Assembly (NCBI GenBank): GCA_903970295.1
Contig: CAJCHQ010000791.1
Coordinates: forward strand, 1-9,289
DNA length: 9,289 nucleotides
Direction: 5' to 3'
DNA from: Bryobacterales bacterium
GTDB taxonomy: Bacteria; Cyanobacteriota; Vampirovibrionia; Obscuribacterales; Obscuribacteraceae
In this document: piece by piece, positions 7,381 through 9,289 of the stretch
Position numbering within the stretch: the first letter of the stretch is position 1
Layout: each line of letters starts with the position of its first letter
Translations under genes and position numbers: made by a program
Notes under the pieces: model-generated
The model's database searches: none
Seen by the model: the letters and a program-made list of their open reading frames with translations, nothing else
What the model was told of the DNA's origin: nothing

Positions 7381-7415
7381 ATTGAGCGCATATACAATTG
7401 CCTGCCGGACAACAG

Positions 7416-7424
7416 TGTTATATT
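7416..7424 (+). promoter_or_regulatory. Extended -10 promoter candidate for the membrane protein-cobT unit
   Basis: TGT followed directly by TATATT (7419-7424, five of six consensus positions) forms an extended -10 element. A TTGCCT at 7398-7403 lies 15 bases upstream, short spacing for a -35 box, but an extended -10 can work without one. Transcription would start near 7431, giving a leader of under 20 bases that still includes the GAGG ribosome site at 7438-7441. A 10-bp word, CCTGCCGGAC, lies in the spacer region (7401-7410) and is repeated at 7268-7277. Confidence 0.4.
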
Positions 7425-7449
7425 AAGCGTACGGACTGAGGTTTGATTC

Positions 7450-8448
7450 TTGCAAAATCCGCTGGACGGAAGCGCCCAACCAATTTCCTCGCTGGCTACA
7501 CCGGCGGTGGAGAGGCTTGTCGCTCCTCCGGAAAACCTTTCCAGACTAAGCATCTTCAAGCTTTTTCTCAACAAAATCTGGCTTGGTAATGCGATCAAGG
7601 TCGCCTGGCTGCTGGCGCCCAAGTGCATCATTCCGGCCTTGATTGGTGAAATCGGTTGTTTATTCACATCTTTCGGCAGTCAAGCTGCGATGGCACCATT
7701 GATGACCGGAGAGAGTGTTGACATCACGATTCTGGTGCAAGCATTTTTTATTACATTGCTAACTCTGGTCGGAGCTCTGGTCTGCGTGGTCTGGAGTTTC
7801 GGCGTCTGGTTATTGCGTTTGACTACCTATTGTCATGCCTTTTCCAGTTTTACCAACCTCGAGATCAGCACACCCTTGACCAAGGAAACGATCCTGACTC
7901 GACTGAATGAAGCAGCAAAAGAAGTGGCTTCGCGCAAGGTGTATTTAGCCAAGTTCTACTTCTATGTGTCGCTTTTTATGGCGATACCACTGCTTGCTTG
8001 CTTCGTCATCATTTTTGTGCGTTTGACTTTGTCAAATCCGGCGTTTTTCCATCCGGATCTGATGCTCCACTCGATTGGTGCGGCTCTGACCACAGTCGCT
8101 GTGATTCTGGCGATGGCTCTTTTGACACTGTCTCTGGTGGCAGTTGTGGTCTCGGCCGTTTCGCAGCAACCTGCGGACAAAGCTGCCGTCCAGTCCACCA
8201 CTTTAACCGCGAAAATGTTTTGTGAATTGACTTTAGTTTCGGTTTTCATGTTTTTGCTGGTGACTTTAATTAGTTCACCTGACATATTGACGTCCTTCGA
8301 TAAGGCAATGCTCGTTAATCTCAGTCCAAAACCGAATGAAACCCCTATTTTCATAGCTAAATCGATCTGGCAGGCAGTGGCTTCGATTATGCTTTTGCCT
8401 CTGACCCTGGCGCCTCTGTGTGAACTGTTGCGGGGGCGCGTGCAATAG
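7450..8448 (+). CDS. Unknown integral membrane protein with about six membrane segments
   Basis: I do not recognise a family. The 332 residues contain hydrophobic stretches at about 52-72, 92-122, 168-191, 208-236, 256-276 and 303-323, giving roughly six spans of the cytoplasmic membrane; the first is weak. A polar, charged loop of some 35-40 residues (about 131-168, with TPLTKETILTRLNEAAKEVA) separates spans 2 and 3. There are no obvious ATPase, protease or transporter signature motifs and no Cys/His metal-site cluster. The start is taken as TTG 7450 because GAGG (7438-7441) lies eight bases before it and the next in-frame Met is about 80 residues in, beyond the first hydrophobic stretch. 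Its TAG stop abuts the ATG of cobT, so the two are almost certainly co-transcribed and translationally coupled. A role connected with cobalamin, or in transport, is possible but not shown by the sequence. Confidence 0.75.
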   Translation: MQNPLDGSAQPISSLATPAVERLVAPPENLSRLSIFKLFLNKIWLGNAIKVAWLLAPKCIIPALIGEIGCLFTSFGSQAAMAPLMTGESVDITILVQAFFITLLTLVGALVCVVWSFGVWLLRLTTYCHAFSSFTNLEISTPLTKETILTRLNEAAKEVASRKVYLAKFYFYVSLFMAIPLLACFVIIFVRLTLSNPAFFHPDLMLHSIGAALTTVAVILAMALLTLSLVAVVVSAVSQQPADKAAVQSTTLTAKMFCELTLVSVFMFLLVTLISSPDILTSFDKAMLVNLSPKPNETPIFIAKSIWQAVASIMLLPLTLAPLCELLRGRVQ

Positions 8449-9289
8449 ATGCAACGTCGGCAGCGTAGCCAGAGCCTTTTGCGTGCCATTCATGATCCAC
8501 TAACTCGCATCGACGATTTGCGGGAAATGTTCGAGTGTGGAAGCGGTGAATTTGTCTTATGTCTGGGCGGTACTGAGACCAGCGACCACGAAGGCATATC
8601 AGCCGCCGGTGCGACGCCTGCCGACCGCCGCTTGACTCCATCGATCGATGGCGACATTTTATTGCTCGGGCGCACTCGCGACCGTGAAAAAGTGCCGGTC
8701 TCGCCCGGCGGTATAGTATCACCGGTGGTGATTGTCCGGGCCTGCCTGAGCTTGCTTTGCTGGCAACCCTTCGTCGTTGATTGTGGCAGCTTTCGTTCAC
8801 CACTGTCACCGCGTATGGTAGTAGGCACCGAGCCGGCCCGTTGCCTGAGTTCTGCTGCTGCCATGCCTGGCAAAACTGCGCAAGATTTGTTCGCTCGCGG
8901 ATTGGAGCAAGGCAAGAACATCTTCGGAAAAGATTTTCTCTTGGTCGGTGAATGCGTTCCCGGCGGCACGACAACTGCAGCCGCTTTTTTACACGCCTGC
9001 GGGCTTGATGGCGCCAATCATGCTTCGTCCAGTCTGCACTTGCCCAACAAGGCGCAGCGCCTGAGCCTGATCAGATGCGGTTTGGAAAAAGCCGGCTTGT
9101 CGTCCGAAACTATCAAGCGTGATCCCCTTGCCGCGATTTCGGCAATCGGCGATCCCATGCAACCATTCGCGGCCGGGCTGGCTCTAGGAGCCTGCCAACG
9201 AATGCCTGTCATTCTCGCCGGCGGGTCGCAGATGCTGGCTGTTTTCCATTTGGCTAGATTGCTCGCAAAAGCCCACCATATAGACGCGC
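8449..9289 (+). CDS. cobT: Nicotinate-nucleotide-dependent phosphoribosyltransferase CobT, cyanobacterial/archaeal type, 3' end outside window
   Basis: Transfers phosphoribose from nicotinate mononucleotide to the lower-ligand base, giving the alpha-riboside phosphate used to finish cobalamin; cytosolic. The frame is open without a stop from ATG 8449 to the window edge (280 codons), against roughly 350 expected. It carries stretches I associate with the CobT type of Cyanobacteria and Archaea: GISAAGATPADRR (about 50-62), SPGGIVSPVVIVRA (about 85-98), GTEPARCLS (about 126-134), LLVGECVPGGTTTAAAFL (about 164-181) and GDPMQPFAAGLALGA followed by PVILAGGSQM toward the right edge. The ATG immediately follows the TAG of the membrane-protein gene, and a G-run at about 8431-8436 inside that gene is the only ribosome-site candidate, so translation is probably coupled. 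Whether the natural base is dimethylbenzimidazole or adenine cannot be told from sequence. Confidence 0.9.
   Translation, partial: MQRRQRSQSLLRAIHDPLTRIDDLREMFECGSGEFVLCLGGTETSDHEGISAAGATPADRRLTPSIDGDILLLGRTRDREKVPVSPGGIVSPVVIVRACLSLLCWQPFVVDCGSFRSPLSPRMVVGTEPARCLSSAAAMPGKTAQDLFARGLEQGKNIFGKDFLLVGECVPGGTTTAAAFLHACGLDGANHASSSLHLPNKAQRLSLIRCGLEKAGLSSETIKRDPLAAISAIGDPMQPFAAGLALGACQRMPVILAGGSQMLAVFHLARLLAKAHHIDA

Noticed and set aside
7177..7449. A cobalamin riboswitch upstream of the membrane protein-cobT unit
   Set aside because: ACACCTGCCGG at about 7265-7275 recalls part of the B12 box, but the rest of the box and other conserved core segments are not found, and the spacing and stems do not fit.
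8387..9017. Open frames on the - strand opposite cobT (8387-8974 and 8490-9017)
   Set aside because: They are Arg/Ser/Pro-rich shadows of a clearly recognised + strand gene and contain no family motif.

Overview
The window reads as a stretch of ordinary bacterial chromosome of roughly balanced base composition. Every gene lies on the + strand and the coding density is moderate. It holds two recognisable metabolic blocks (vitamin B6 synthesis and the start of a B12 lower-ligand gene), a truncated housekeeping gene, and two genes I do not recognise. I see no phage, plasmid, CRISPR, tRNA or rRNA signal. The cobT at the right edge looks like the CobT type of Cyanobacteria and Archaea, not the E. 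coli/Salmonella type. Together with long, lineage-specific hypothetical genes, this fits a non-photosynthetic relative of Cyanobacteria (the Melainabacteria/Vampirovibrionia, for example an Obscuribacterales-like bacterium). That placement is an inference from one gene and general impression.

Layout. Positions 1-1057: 3' part of serS (seryl-tRNA synthetase), with the N-terminal tRNA-binding arm cut off by the window edge. Positions 1058-1377: 320 bases without a gene. They contain a roughly 130-bp element bounded by short inverted repeats and carrying two interleaved inverted repeats, then a repeat-rich probable control region with a candidate promoter. Positions 1378-3000: a MocR/PdxR-type regulator (GntR winged helix fused to a fold-type I aminotransferase-like domain). 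Positions 3084-4013 and 4042-4671: pdxS and pdxT, the two subunits of PLP synthase, each behind a strong AAGGAG ribosome site, followed by an intrinsic terminator at 4739-4766. Positions 4909-7176: a 755-residue protein of unknown function, with helical/coiled-coil segments, a proline-rich linker and a previously unannotated internal duplication near the C-terminus. Positions 7177-7449: intergenic, with a long hairpin and an extended -10 promoter candidate. Positions 7450-8448: an unknown protein with about six membrane segments. Positions 8449 to the end: the N-terminal 280 codons of a cobT gene whose ATG directly follows the preceding stop codon.

How the genes work together. PdxT releases ammonia from glutamine and PdxS combines it with ribose 5-phosphate and glyceraldehyde 3-phosphate to make pyridoxal 5'-phosphate. 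The upstream MocR-family protein carries the PLP-binding lysine and is very likely the B6 sensor for this operon. The membrane protein and cobT are arranged for translational coupling, so the unknown membrane protein may have a role connected with cobalamin, but the sequence does not show what that role is.
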